Assembly: GCA_937773775.1 (NCBI GenBank)
Contig: CALJVL010000008.1
Span: 1 to 64,000, forward strand
Origin: an uncultured Flavobacterium sp.
Lineage (GTDB): Bacteria; Bacteroidota; Bacteroidia; Flavobacteriales; Flavobacteriaceae
DNA length: 64,000 bases
Direction: 5' to 3'
Part shown: piece after piece, positions 45,913 to 56,479 of the stretch
How the letters are laid out: each line of letters opens with the position of its first letter
Numbering within the stretch: position 1 is the first letter of the stretch
Notes under the pieces: generated by a model
The model's database searches: none
Told to the model about the DNA's origin: nothing
Seen by the model: the letters and a program-made list of their open reading frames with translations, nothing else
Translations under genes and position numbers: made by a program

Positions 45913-47919
45913 ATGATTTCAAATGTAAAAAGTTTTTTATTGATGATTTTAGTGAGCCCCGTTATTTTTGGACAAGCGAAATCAGATGAATGGCATTTAT
46001 CTGCTAACTCGAGAGAAAATTATTATGGAGTAGCCATGGCAAATGGGCAAATAGGAATTGTAACGGATGATACTCCGTTAAAAACCAAGGAGATTATTCT
46101 AAATGGTGTTTATGAGGCTAGTCCTGAAAATGGAATAAGCCAAATAGTCAGAGGGATTGAATTTTTGAATCTTCATTTGTCGGTAAATAATCAACAAATT
46201 GAATCAGATAACATTGATAACTGGAATCAAGTGATTTCCATGAAGGAGGGGACAAGTACTACCTCATTTACTTTCAAAGATTTGGTTGCTGTAGATTATA
46301 CCATTTTAGCTAATAGAGCTATTCCATATTCAGCCATGGCGATTGTAGAAATTACTCCTAAGAAAGATATTGAAATAATTGCGAATAATTATATGGTCGT
46401 CCCAGATGAATTGAAGGAGGTCAAAAGTCAATTCAGAGTGCTGAAAGACAATCAGTACTTGATGCCTGTTTTTGGAACTACAGCAAAAACATTATTTGGG
46501 AAACATACCGTTGCTGCTTCAACGACATTTTTATTTGATGGGGAAAGCGAAACTTTGAAGCAAACGGGAAATGAAGTTGGCTTTTCTAAAAAACTACTAA
46601 AGGGAAAAAAATATAGGTTTGCCATCGCAGGCGGTATATGTACCTCTAAGGATTTCACAGATCCGTTAAACGAATCCGAAAGGCAACCCATCTACGCATT
46701 ACAAGAAGGAATTGATAAATTACTTAGTCGTCATAAACAAGCTTGGGCTGAACTTTGGAAAACGGGAGATATTCAAATCGAGGGAGATTTAGATGCGCAG
46801 CAACGCGTACGATTTGCTTTGTATAATCTGTATTCTTTCATCCGTCCGGAAACCAGACAGAGCATTGCTCCAATGGGCTTGTCCTCTCAAGGATATAATG
46901 GACATATTTTTTGGGATTCTGAATTATGGATGTATCCATCACTTTTAGCATTACAGCCTGATATGGCTAAATCTTGTTTGGATTACCGTTCGGATCGACT
47001 TGGAAAAGCAAAACAGAAAGCGACTGTCTATGGTTATAAAGGAGCAATGTTTCCTTGGGAATCTGACGATACGGGTGAAGAAGCGACACCTACTTGGGCT
47101 TTGACAGGAATTTTTGAGCAACATATTACTGCAGATGTTTCGATCGCTTTTTGGAACTACTATGCGTACACACAAGATAAGAATTGGTTGAGAAAGGAAT
47201 GGAATGTTTTGAAAGAGACTGCTGATTTCTGGGGAAGCAGGGTGGTTAAAAATAAAGACAATAGTTATTCTATCTTAAATGTTGTTGGAGCAGATGAATA
47301 TGCTCAGCATGTAGATGATAATGCGTTTACAAATGCATCAGCTATTGAATCTTTAAAGAATACAATTAAAGCAGCCGTGATTCTGGGAGAACCCGTCGAC
47401 CCAAGATGGGCAGATGTATCAGATAATTTAGTTATCCATGTCAAAAATGGAATTACCCAAAATTATAAAGGATATGATGGCCAAATAATAAAGCAAGCGG
47501 ATGTGAATTTATTAGCTTATCCTTTGAACGTGATAACGGATAAAAAACAGATCGAAAAAGATTTAGAATATTATGCAGCAAAAATTGACCCTAAAGATGG
47601 CCCGGCAATGGCATCTGGCGTATTGTCTGTTTTATATGCACGTTTGGGAGATAGAGAGAAAGCTTATAGCTATTTTGTTAAATCGTATATGCCTAACAGC
47701 CGACCTCCTTTTGGTGTTTTTTCTGAGTCAGCTAATAGTAATAATCCATATTTTGCTACAGGTGCTGGAGCTATGCTCCAAGCGGTCATATATGGGTTTG
47801 GTGGTGTGGAACAAACAGACATGGGATTGAAATACAATAAAGGGGTTTTGCCTAAGGAATGGAAATCCTTAAAAATTATTGGTCTCGGTGTCGATAATAA
47901 AACGATCACTGTAGAATAG
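45913..47919 (+). CDS. Secreted GH65-family alpha-glucoside hydrolase
   Basis: This is a 668-residue protein with a signal peptide (SFLLMILVSPVIFGQ) and the GH65 layout of an N-terminal beta-sandwich and an (alpha/alpha)6 barrel. The acid glutamate is E462 in VGADEYAQHVDDNAF. A second carboxylate, E605 in PFGVFSESAN, and the segment FATGAGAMLQAVIYGFGG resemble the hydrolase branch (acid trehalase, kojibiose hydrolase) rather than the phosphorylases. GHIFWDSELWMYPSL is the usual substrate-binding block. Location and family suggest periplasmic cleavage of an alpha-linked disaccharide such as trehalose or kojibiose; the substrate is not certain. Confidence 0.85.
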   Translation: MISNVKSFLLMILVSPVIFGQAKSDEWHLSANSRENYYGVAMANGQIGIVTDDTPLKTKEIILNGVYEASPENGISQIVRGIEFLNLHLSVNNQQIESDNIDNWNQVISMKEGTSTTSFTFKDLVAVDYTILANRAIPYSAMAIVEITPKKDIEIIANNYMVVPDELKEVKSQFRVLKDNQYLMPVFGTTAKTLFGKHTVAASTTFLFDGESETLKQTGNEVGFSKKLLKGKKYRFAIAGGICTSKDFTDPLNESERQPIYALQEGIDKLLSRHKQAWAELWKTGDIQIEGDLDAQQRVRFALYNLYSFIRPETRQSIAPMGLSSQGYNGHIFWDSELWMYPSLLALQPDMAKSCLDYRSDRLGKAKQKATVYGYKGAMFPWESDDTGEEATPTWALTGIFEQHITADVSIAFWNYYAYTQDKNWLRKEWNVLKETADFWGSRVVKNKDNSYSILNVVGADEYAQHVDDNAFTNASAIESLKNTIKAAVILGEPVDPRWADVSDNLVIHVKNGITQNYKGYDGQIIKQADVNLLAYPLNVITDKKQIEKDLEYYAAKIDPKDGPAMASGVLSVLYARLGDREKAYSYFVKSYMPNSRPPFGVFSESANSNNPYFATGAGAMLQAVIYGFGGVEQTDMGLKYNKGVLPKEWKSLKIIGLGVDNKTITVE

Positions 47920-47959
47920 CATATTCTTCACATTATTTAAAGCCCTAAACACCCTTATT

Positions 47960-48037
47960 ATGAAAATTCTTAATACGGTTTTTTTGGCTTTTTTATTTCT
48001 ATTTTTCAGATCAATTAAAAAACTACGGATTTTTTAA
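47960..48037 (+). pseudogene. Possible remnant: signal-peptide-like 25-codon ORF
   Basis: The frame reads MKILNTVFLAFLFLFFRSIK and stops six codons later. It starts 41 bp after the GH65 stop and looks like the export signal of a deleted gene, but a chance AT-rich read is possible. No downstream homology was seen in any frame. Confidence 0.25.
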
Positions 48038-48285
48038 ATCATTTTTCAAATTAGGGATAAATTGACTCAAGGACAATATCGCTTTTCATTGATGAATAAT
48101 CAAGTAAAATGAACAAGCTATAAATAATCAGCAAGGATTTTCCATCTAGAAGTCTTTTTTTAGTAAATCTGCAGTCATTTTTAGTATTAAAACAACATAA
48201 AACATGAATATGTGTAAGATTTTGTCTTTTTTATTATCGTTACTATAATAATAGCATTAATTTTTCCCCATATTAATTTTGAAAT

Positions 48286-48319
48286 CGAAAACGTTTTCGG
48301 TACTACGAAAACGTTATAG
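48286..48319. promoter_or_regulatory. Paired LacI operators upstream of susC
   Basis: CGAAAACGTTTTCG (48286-48299, a perfect palindrome) and CGAAAACGTTATAG (48306-48319) have centres 20 bp apart, the same spacing as the pair at 45797. They lie 42.5 and 62.5 bp upstream of the proposed susC -7 element. Confidence 0.87.
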
Positions 48320-48354
48320 TTACTGCGTTTCATAAAATTTTCATAAAATTTAAT

Positions 48355-48362
48355 TAAGTTTG
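48355..48362 (+). promoter_or_regulatory. -7 element of the susC operon
   Basis: TAAGTTTG matches TAnnTTTG and is identical to the GH65 element. It leaves a leader of about 50 nt before the ATG. A weak -33 candidate, TTTC, lies at 48324-48340. Confidence 0.5.
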
Positions 48363-48417
48363 AATTGAATTAAACAAAACCATTTAAACAAATTATTAAC
48401 CAACTTATTTATTACGT

Positions 48418-51396
48418 ATGAAAAATAGTCTACTTAAGGGCTTGATGGTGTTTCTAACGATACTTTGTACAAGCATGGCCTATTCGCAAGATGTGTCCGG
48501 TACAGTATCTGACGCCAGTGGTCCGCTTCCGGGGGCTTCAATATTAGTTAAAGGAACAACAAATGGAACTCAAACGGATCTTGATGGAAAATTTACTATC
48601 AGAAATGTTGGAGCAAACGCAGTTTTAGTTTTCACCTACATTGGTCTTAAACAACAAGAAGTAAGTGTAGCTGGAAAAACTTCAGTGAATATTGTCTTAC
48701 AAGAAGATTCTGCTGAATTAAAAGAGGTAGTCGTAATTGGTTACGGTACAGTAAGAAAGAAAGATGCAACCGGTGCGGTTGATCAAATTGGAGCTGAAGA
48801 CTTTGATAATGTAGCGGCGCCTTCGCCAGCGCAATTATTAAGAGGTAAAGTTGCAGGGGTACAAGTTACACAATCAAGTGGAGAGCCAGGAGCTGGAGTT
48901 TCAATCAGAGTTCGTGGAAACACTTCTATTCGTTCAGGTAATGGACCACTTATCGTTGTTGATGGAGTGCCATTAGATGGAGGAAATGTTTCTGGAGGTG
49001 GTGATAATTTATTAGGAGCTTCTTCTGCAAGAAACCCATTGAACTTTATCAATCAAAACGATATAGAAAGTATGACTGTATTGAAAGATGCTTCTTCTAC
49101 AGCTATCTATGGTTCTCGTGGAGCAAATGGTGTAATTGTTATTACAACTAAAAAAGGGAAGTCAAGAGTACCACAATTATCATACAATAGTTCTGTACAG
49201 TTCAGTAAAATGTCAGGAGATTTTGACGTAATGACTCCAGAGCAATTTGTTGCTGCAGGTGGTGATGATAAAGGTTCAAGAAGCTACAACTGGAAAGATG
49301 CAGTTTTACAAAACGGTTTTTCTACAAATCATGATTTGTCTTTCACAAAATCTACTGAAAATTCTAATACAAGAATCTCTTTAGGTGCATCTAGCACAGA
49401 GGGTATTGTGAAAAACACGGGTTTAGATAAATATAATGCTACAATTTATAATTCAAATGACTTCTTTGGTGGAGCTTTGAAAGTAGAGGAAAGAATTATC
49501 TATGCTACCTTGAAGGATAAAACAACGATCTTGTCTAATGATGCTGGATTTATTGGAAATATCATTGGTACTGCCTTGTACTGGAATCCAACATTGCCCA
49601 TCTATAATGAAAATGGAAGTTACAATACAATAGGTAATACCTATTTGAATCCAGTTGAATTATTAGATTCTTATAAAGATTTTACAAATACAAATAAATT
49701 TTTAGGAAGTATCAACACAACTTGGAAAATCACTAGTAAATTGAAATACCAATTCTTAGTCGGTATCGAAAGTTCTACATCAATTAGAAAAAGCCAATTG
49801 TTGCCTACTATGCTTATTCAGGGTGTAGCAACAGCAGCAGTTCCTAAGTCTGATCCGGTAATTAATAAGTATGGTCAAGCATCAATTAATTTGCAAAACA
49901 GGTTTAATAAAACTTTTGAGCATACTTTAAACTATAACAACGATCTTAGTGATAATTTTAATTTGGATGCCCTAGTTGGTTATTCTTATTATGACTACAC
50001 AGCAGATGGAAGTTTTTCATCTGGGAAAGGCTATGATAGCGCTCAAACAAACTTAATTGACAATATTGAAGGTGGACTTCAAAATGAATTTAGAGTTTCT
50101 TCTTTTAGAAATAGAACAGAGTTGCAGTCTTACTTTGGAAGGGTTAACGCTACTTTATTCAATAAATTAATTATTACAGGGACAGTACGTTCTGACGGTT
50201 CTACAAAGTTAGGAGCAAATAATAAATACGATTATTTCCCATCAGTAGGTATCGCTTACAAAGTAGTTGAAAACATAGACGGTATTGTTAACGATTTTAA
50301 AATTAGAGGAAACTTTGGTAAAACAGGTAACCAAGAATTTAGTCCTAACTCAGCTATTTCAAGAGCGTCTTACGGATTAAATGGTACGTTAAACGTAGAT
50401 AGTAATGCTAATGCTGACTTGAAATGGGAGACTACGCAATCTTACGGTGTAGGTGCTGATTTCGAGATGTTTAATAACAGATTGACAGGTTCGGTAGATT
50501 ATTTCCAAAAAGACACAAAGGATTTAATTTTTCCAGTACCGTCAGCGGCAACTCAGCCAGGTCCTATATCGCCACGTTTTAAAAACTTGCCAGGAAACCT
50601 AAATAACAAAGGTTTTGAGGTATCATTAAATTATAAGGTGATTGACAAAGAAGACTTTAGTTGGGATGTTTCAGGGAATGCTTCATTCTTAAGTAACAAA
50701 ATTACTAATTTTGCAGGCTTTATATCTACGGGTGGTATCAATGGTCAAGGTTTAACAGGTGCATATGCACAAGTTATTGCTAATGACAAACCAATTTATT
50801 CTTATTACATGTATGAGTGGAGAGGATATGACGCTAGCGGAAACTCAATTTATGCTGATGCAGCAGGTAATGATACTGCTTTAGGTACTGCATCTAAGTC
50901 AATATTAGACAAGCAGCCAATACCTAAAATCAATATGGGTTTCAATACAAATTTTACTTATAAAAACTTTGATTTAGGAGCTTCATTTTATGGTGCTTTC
51001 GGACACTACATCTACAACAATACTGCGAATGCTTATTTCTTTAAAGGAGCTTTCTTAGGAGGTAGAAATACGACTGAAGAAGCAGCAAATTCTATACAAG
51101 CGCAATCTGATCCAAACTCACCTTCTACTAAGTATTTAGAAAAAGGAGATTTCTTAAGATTAGGTAACTTAACTTTTGGTTATACAGTTAGAGGAGCTAT
51201 ATTAGATAAACTAAAAATGTCTAATGCAAGATTCTATGTAAATGCTTCTAATTTATTTGTAATTACCGGTTATTCAGGAACAGATCCTGAGGTAGACACT
51301 GATAAATCATTAAATGGTGTTCCTTCTGCAGGAATGGAATATTTATCATACCCAAGAGATAAAAGTGTATCTCTAGGTCTTAACGTAACATTTTAA
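48418..51396 (+). CDS. SusC/RagA-type TonB-dependent outer-membrane transporter
   Basis: This is a 22-strand outer-membrane importer for oligosaccharides, 992 residues. It has a signal peptide (ending MAYSQ), a carboxypeptidase-regulatory-like domain (GPLPGASILVKGTTNGTQTD, about 30-105), the SusC linker KEVVVIGYGTVRKKDATGAV, and a plug with LLRGKVAGVQVTQSSGEPGA and IVVDGVPL. A barrel ending SLGLNVTF follows, with the C-terminal Phe needed for assembly. There is no STN domain, so it should not signal to an anti-sigma factor; control by the LacI operators upstream fits that. It pairs with the SusD gene 11 bp downstream. Confidence 0.94.
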   Translation: MKNSLLKGLMVFLTILCTSMAYSQDVSGTVSDASGPLPGASILVKGTTNGTQTDLDGKFTIRNVGANAVLVFTYIGLKQQEVSVAGKTSVNIVLQEDSAELKEVVVIGYGTVRKKDATGAVDQIGAEDFDNVAAPSPAQLLRGKVAGVQVTQSSGEPGAGVSIRVRGNTSIRSGNGPLIVVDGVPLDGGNVSGGGDNLLGASSARNPLNFINQNDIESMTVLKDASSTAIYGSRGANGVIVITTKKGKSRVPQLSYNSSVQFSKMSGDFDVMTPEQFVAAGGDDKGSRSYNWKDAVLQNGFSTNHDLSFTKSTENSNTRISLGASSTEGIVKNTGLDKYNATIYNSNDFFGGALKVEERIIYATLKDKTTILSNDAGFIGNIIGTALYWNPTLPIYNENGSYNTIGNTYLNPVELLDSYKDFTNTNKFLGSINTTWKITSKLKYQFLVGIESSTSIRKSQLLPTMLIQGVATAAVPKSDPVINKYGQASINLQNRFNKTFEHTLNYNNDLSDNFNLDALVGYSYYDYTADGSFSSGKGYDSAQTNLIDNIEGGLQNEFRVSSFRNRTELQSYFGRVNATLFNKLIITGTVRSDGSTKLGANNKYDYFPSVGIAYKVVENIDGIVNDFKIRGNFGKTGNQEFSPNSAISRASYGLNGTLNVDSNANADLKWETTQSYGVGADFEMFNNRLTGSVDYFQKDTKDLIFPVPSAATQPGPISPRFKNLPGNLNNKGFEVSLNYKVIDKEDFSWDVSGNASFLSNKITNFAGFISTGGINGQGLTGAYAQVIANDKPIYSYYMYEWRGYDASGNSIYADAAGNDTALGTASKSILDKQPIPKINMGFNTNFTYKNFDLGASFYGAFGHYIYNNTANAYFFKGAFLGGRNTTEEAANSIQAQSDPNSPSTKYLEKGDFLRLGNLTFGYTVRGAILDKLKMSNARFYVNASNLFVITGYSGTDPEVDTDKSLNGVPSAGMEYLSYPRDKSVSLGLNVTF

Positions 51397-51407
51397 TTAT
51401 ACAAACG

Positions 51408-52991
51408 ATGAAAAGAATTAATATTATAAAAGGCATCTTATTAACTAGTACGATTGTATTAGGTGTAAGTTGTACTAATCTAGAGGAAGAAGTTTTAGAT
51501 GGTGTTGCGATCTCTACTACTGGCGGGGGGACTGTTAATTCCGCTTCGCTTCTAGTAAGCGCCTATGAGGGTTTAAGAGGGTTTGAAACACAAGGGCAAA
51601 TGTTTGCTTTAGATGAAATAACCTCTGACGCTTTAGTGGCACCTACTCGTGGGGGTGACTGGGATGACAATGCAAAATGGAGACAGCTCCATGTGCATCA
51701 ATGGGCATCTGATCATGTTGAAGTAACAAATGCGTGGAATGCGCTATTGTCGCAGGTGTATACTTGTAACATAGTTATTGAAAACGGTTCTGGTTCTCAA
51801 ATAACAGAAGCTCGCTTCTTAAGAGCTTTTTATTACTATAGCGTAATTGATTTATTTGGACAAGTTCCTTACAGAGAAGCTGGGTCTGCACTGACAGAAG
51901 ATCCTAAAGTATGGAGTAGAACAGAGGCTACGACTTTTGTTATTAGCGAGTTAGAGGCAATTGTGGGTTCGTTACCTGCCAGAACAGCTGGAGATGCAAG
52001 TATAGCAAATAAGGATGCGGCTCACTTTTTATTAGCTAAATTATACTTGAATAAAGGGGTATTTGAAGCTGCTGATGCTGCTGGACCGTATACTTTTGCT
52101 GCTGCAGATATGACGAAAGTCGTTTCTAATGTAGACGCAATCAGTAGTTCATTGTCTGGGGATTATTGGGATAATTTTAAACCGACCAATAATACGTCAC
52201 CAGAGATCTTATTTTCTGCTAAAAACATACAAACTGGTGCAGGTGGAGATATCCAATTCCATTGGAGAATGGGTATGCATTACAATCAAACTCCTGACGG
52301 ATGGAATGGTTTTGCTATTGTGTCTGAATTTTATAACAACTACAACCCTGACGACAGGCGTATTAAAAATGCTGATTCAGAAATTATTGCTAACTTTGGA
52401 AATCCTGCAGGGATGCAAATAGGGCAAATGAAAAACGGTAAAAACCGCGATAAAACTGGTAAGGCTAAAGATGCTAATGGAGTTGAATATACTAACATAC
52501 CAGGAGGAAGTATTAATTTGGAAGATAGAAACGGGAATCCATTGTTTTACACTTCCGCTGTAACCTTGATTACTAGTGGGAATACTCTAGAAACGGCAGG
52601 GATTAGAATGAATAAATATATTCCAGATGCTTCAGATTTAGGAAAGCCTGATAATGATTATGTATTCATGAGATATTCTGATGCTTTGATGATGAAAGCT
52701 GAAGCTATTGCAAGAGGTGGATCTGGTACTAATGATGTTGCTAAACTTGCAGCTATTGTTTCAAGGTCAGGTCAGGTTGGAACATTCCCTACTACACTAG
52801 AGGGTATTTATAAAGAAAGAGGTAAAGAATTATGGTTAGAAGGATGGAGAAGAAATGATATGGTTCGTTTTGGAACTTTCTTAGCCGCTAGACAATTAAA
52901 GCCTTCCGTATCTGATAATAAATACCTTTTGTTCCCTATACCGTCTGACGCATTGTTTAACCTAAATATATCACAAAACTCTGGTTACTAG
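51408..52991 (+). CDS. SusD/RagB-type outer-membrane lipoprotein
   Basis: This is the lid of the SusC importer and binds oligosaccharide at the cell surface; 527 residues. The signal ILLTSTIVLGVSC has its lipobox Cys at 22. TPR-like helices occupy about 60-230 (TEARFLRAFYYYSVIDLFGQVPY) and the C-terminal SusD block is ERGKELWLEGWRRNDMVRFG. The protein is intact. It is followed by a strong terminator, so the downstream VCBS genes probably need read-through or their own promoter. The substrate is inferred from the GH32/GH65/GH13 neighbours. Confidence 0.93.
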   Translation: MKRINIIKGILLTSTIVLGVSCTNLEEEVLDGVAISTTGGGTVNSASLLVSAYEGLRGFETQGQMFALDEITSDALVAPTRGGDWDDNAKWRQLHVHQWASDHVEVTNAWNALLSQVYTCNIVIENGSGSQITEARFLRAFYYYSVIDLFGQVPYREAGSALTEDPKVWSRTEATTFVISELEAIVGSLPARTAGDASIANKDAAHFLLAKLYLNKGVFEAADAAGPYTFAAADMTKVVSNVDAISSSLSGDYWDNFKPTNNTSPEILFSAKNIQTGAGGDIQFHWRMGMHYNQTPDGWNGFAIVSEFYNNYNPDDRRIKNADSEIIANFGNPAGMQIGQMKNGKNRDKTGKAKDANGVEYTNIPGGSINLEDRNGNPLFYTSAVTLITSGNTLETAGIRMNKYIPDASDLGKPDNDYVFMRYSDALMMKAEAIARGGSGTNDVAKLAAIVSRSGQVGTFPTTLEGIYKERGKELWLEGWRRNDMVRFGTFLAARQLKPSVSDNKYLLFPIPSDALFNLNISQNSGY

Positions 52992-53027
52992 GTTTTAGAA
53001 AATATTTTTATGTTTTGAGTTAGTTAT

Positions 53028-53060
53028 AAAGAGGGCAATCGTATTGCCCTCTTTTTTTTT
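53028..53060 (+). terminator. Terminator after the susD gene
   Basis: AAAGAGGGCAAT (53028-53039) and ATTGCCCTCTTT (53043-53054) form a 12-bp stem with a 3-base loop, and the T-run continues to 53060. It separates SusCD from the VCBS cassette. Confidence 0.9.
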
Positions 53061-53156
53061 AAATTTTAACGAGAATACTTGTTTTATCTACTGAATATTA
53101 TATAAATTAGGCCTTTATTTGCCGAAAAAATGTCTTAACTAAACCCTGCGTATAAT

Positions 53157-56100
53157 ATGTTTAATCGTTCTATTTTCTTTTCGATTTTTATTCTTCTTTT
53201 TGTCAATTGTTCGAAAGAAAATACGGAAAACAAAGACTTGTTGTTTTCCAAACTAGATGCTTCAGATACAGGAATTAATTTTGTTAATGAAGTAAAAAAC
53301 GGTGTGGATATGAATATATTCAAATACCGAAATTTTTATAACGGTGGTGGAGTGGCAATTGGGGACATTAATAATGATGGGCTTTCCGATATTTATTTTA
53401 CTTCTAATTTGGGTACTAACAAATTATATTTAAATAAAGGAAATTTCAAATTTGAAGATATTTCAAAAAAAGCAGGCGTTGAAGGAACTAAAGTCTGGTC
53501 AACTGGTGTGGTAATGGTCGACCCTCAATGGCGACGGCTTATTAGATATTTATGTTTGTAATGGCAGGAAACATAAAAGGGGACAATCAAAAAAATTGAA
53601 CTGTTCATTAATAATGGTAACGCCACTTTTTCTGAAAAGGCAGACGAATACAATCTTGCTGACACCGGAATAACAACCCATGCTGCTTTTTTTGATTATG
53701 ATAAGGATGGAGATTTAGATGCGTATATTTTAAATAACAGTTTTATTCCCGTAAGTAGTCTTAATTATTCTAATAAAAGAGACTTAAGGGACAAAGATTG
53801 GGATGTTGTGGATATCCTGAAAGGAGGGGGAGATAAATTGCTCCGGAATGATAACGGAAAATTTGTTGATGTAAGTGAAGAATCAGGGATATATGGTAGC
53901 CTTATTGGTTTTGGCCTCGGCGTAACGGTGGGTGATGTAAATGGAGATTTGTATCCAGATATTTATATCTCGAATGATTTTTACGAAAAAGATTATTTAT
54001 ACATTAACAATAAAAACGGAACATTTACCGAACAAATAGAAGGATGGGCGGCTCACATCAGTCAATCTTCGATGGGTGCGGATATGGCCGATGTTAATAA
54101 CGATGGTAAGGCCGACATATTTGTAACAGATATGCTACCTGAGTCAGACGAGCGCTTGAAAAACACCACTAATTTTGAGAACTATGATTTATTTCTGAGA
54201 AAAATAAACCTGGATTTTTTCAGTCAATATATGCAAAACACCTTACAGATTAATAATGGGAATAACCAGTTTATGGAAATTGCTAATTATGCTGGTGTCG
54301 CCAAAACAGATTGGAGCTGGGGTGCTTTGTTGTTTGATATGGATAATGATGGATATAAAGACATCTATGTTTGTAACGGAATTTACCATGATTTGACTAA
54401 TCAAGATTTTGTTGATTTCTTTGCCAATGAATTCATGCAGAAGATGGTAGTGACAGGAAAAAAAGAAGAAATTAGAACAATTATTAACAAAATGCCAAGT
54501 ACGGCGATTCCAAATTATGCGTTCAAAAACAATAAAAATTTAAGCTTTACAAATGAAGCTGCTAATTGGGGATTAAGTACACCTAGTTTTTCAAATGGAG
54601 CTGCATACGGAGATTTGGATAATGACGGAGATTTAGATTTAATTGTCAATAATGTTAATATGGAAGCTTTTGTATTTCAAAATAATTCTGAGAAAAGCAA
54701 AAACAACCATTTTATAAAAGTAAAATTAAAAGGAGAAGGCCAAAACAAATTTAGCGTAGGAAGTGTGGTTGAGTTGTTTTCTGGCGATGAAATTATACGT
54801 CAAGAATTAATTCCTTCCAGAGGTTTTCAGTCTTCTATAGATTATGTCATGACATTTGGAATTGGAACTAAAAAAATTGATTCGATACAAGTAATCTGGC
54901 CAAACAGCAAATTTCAGACGATCAAAAAAATCACTAGTAATTCAACGCTTAATTTAAATATTGCTGATGCAAAATTAATTTATGTGCCAAAAAGTGATAA
55001 GTCAAAACCCTTTTTTAAGGAAAAACAGAATGTGCTTTTAGCAAGTAAAGAAAACAACTTCATCGATTTTGATCACGAAGGGCTGATTTCAAAAGAACTA
55101 TCGCAAGAAGGACCATCGCTAGCCATTGCCGATATCAATGGGGATGGAAATGAAGATGTTTTTATAGGTGGTGCTAAAGGCAGTTCAGGAAAAATTTATT
55201 TGAATAAGGGGGCTGATAATTTTGTAATTACAAAGCAATCAGATTTAAATTTAGATGCGATTTTTGAAGATACGGCAGCCAGTTTTTTTGATGCTGATAA
55301 TGATGGAGATATCGATTTATTAGTTGGCTCTGGAGGTAATGAAAAATCGGATCAGGCTAATTATCGAAACCGCTTGTATTTAAATGACGGAAAAGGAGTT
55401 TTTACAAAAAGCAAAAGTAACATACCCGCTACTAACACTAATGTTTCAGTAATAGCGCCCTATGATTTTGATAATGATGGTGATGTAGATGTTTTTATTG
55501 GTAGTAGAAGCGTGCCAGGTGTTTACGGGATTAATCCAAAGCATTTATTGTTGGAAAACGACGGAAAAGGAAACTTCACAAATAATATTGAAAAAGTAGC
55601 GTTCAAATTAAACGACCTAGGAATGATTACCGATGCAGTCTGGGAAGATATTGATAACGATTCCAAAAAAGATTTAATAGTGGTTGGCGATTGGATGGCG
55701 CCTAAAAATATTTAAAAATACAGGTCGTAGATTGGCCGATTTCAAATCTAATCTTTCGGAAAATCCCGGATTTTGGAATGTAGTTAGTTGTGTGGATTTG
55801 AACAATGATGGGAAAAAAAGACTTGATTTTGGGTAATAAAGGAACAAATACTACTTACAAGGCTTCAGCCGCAAATCCATTTAAATTATTCGTGAATGAT
55901 TTTGATCGTAACGGTACCATTGAGCAAATTGCCACCCGTTCCATAAACGGTAGAGACATGCCCTTGAATTTAAAACAGGATGTAGCCAAACAAATTCCAA
56001 TGATTAAAAAGAAGAACTTAAGTTATGCTGACTATGCTAAAAAGTCTTTTCAAGAATTATTTGCGAAGGAGGTTGTTGATAATACTATAGTGAAAACGGC

Positions 56101-56479
56101 CACGATTCAAGAAAGTGTAATCGCGATTAATAAAGGGAATGGAAAATTTGAAATTAAGGTGTTGCCCAAGGAAGTTCAATTCTCCTCTGTAGATGCGATT
56201 TGTACTATAGATATCAATAAAGATGGAATCTTAGATATAGTTTTGGGTGGAAACCAATATGAATTTAAACCGCAGTTTTCAAGGTTAGATACTAACTATG
56301 GCAGTCTGCTACTTGGAAATAAAAACGGAACTTATTCTTGGACTACGTACTCTAAATCAGGTTTCTTCGTAAAAGGGGAAGTACAGCACCTACAATTAAT
56401 AAAAAACAAAAATAATTCAGTTTCGATAATTGCAGTTATTAATGATAGCACTCCTAAAATATTTAAAAGTAATGAATAA
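53157..56479 (+). CDS. VCBS/FG-GAP repeat lipoprotein with ASPIC-UnbV domain, copy 1 (frameshifted here)
   Basis: This is a large exported CRTAC1-like protein. The signal FFSIFILLFVNC carries a lipobox. Many calcium-binding FG-GAP/VCBS repeats follow (DINNDGLSDIYFTSN, DYDKDGDLDAYILNN, DVNGDLYPDIYISND, DIDNDSKKDLIVVGDW). An ASPIC/UnbV domain sits in the middle (SVGSVVELFSGDEIIRQEL to IDSIQVIWPNSKF). The frame is broken by five one-base insertions (near 53523, 53563, 53589-53597, 55704-55708 and 55813-55819). Removing them gives about 1,105 residues, close to copy 2. Function is unknown; a surface binding or scaffold role is inferred from the repeat type. Confidence 0.85.

Larger units (their letters stand above)
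47920..48417 (+). other. Long leader/intergenic region before susC
   Basis: These 498 bp separate GH65 from susC. They hold a 25-codon ORF resembling a signal peptide (47960-48037), the second operator pair (48286-48319) and the susC -7 element (48355). The stretch 48040-48280 shows nothing recognisable. Confidence 0.6.

Noticed and set aside
55805..56479. Independent 224-residue gene
   Set aside because: It continues the VCBS copy 1 protein after two one-base insertions; no start signal or signal peptide of its own.
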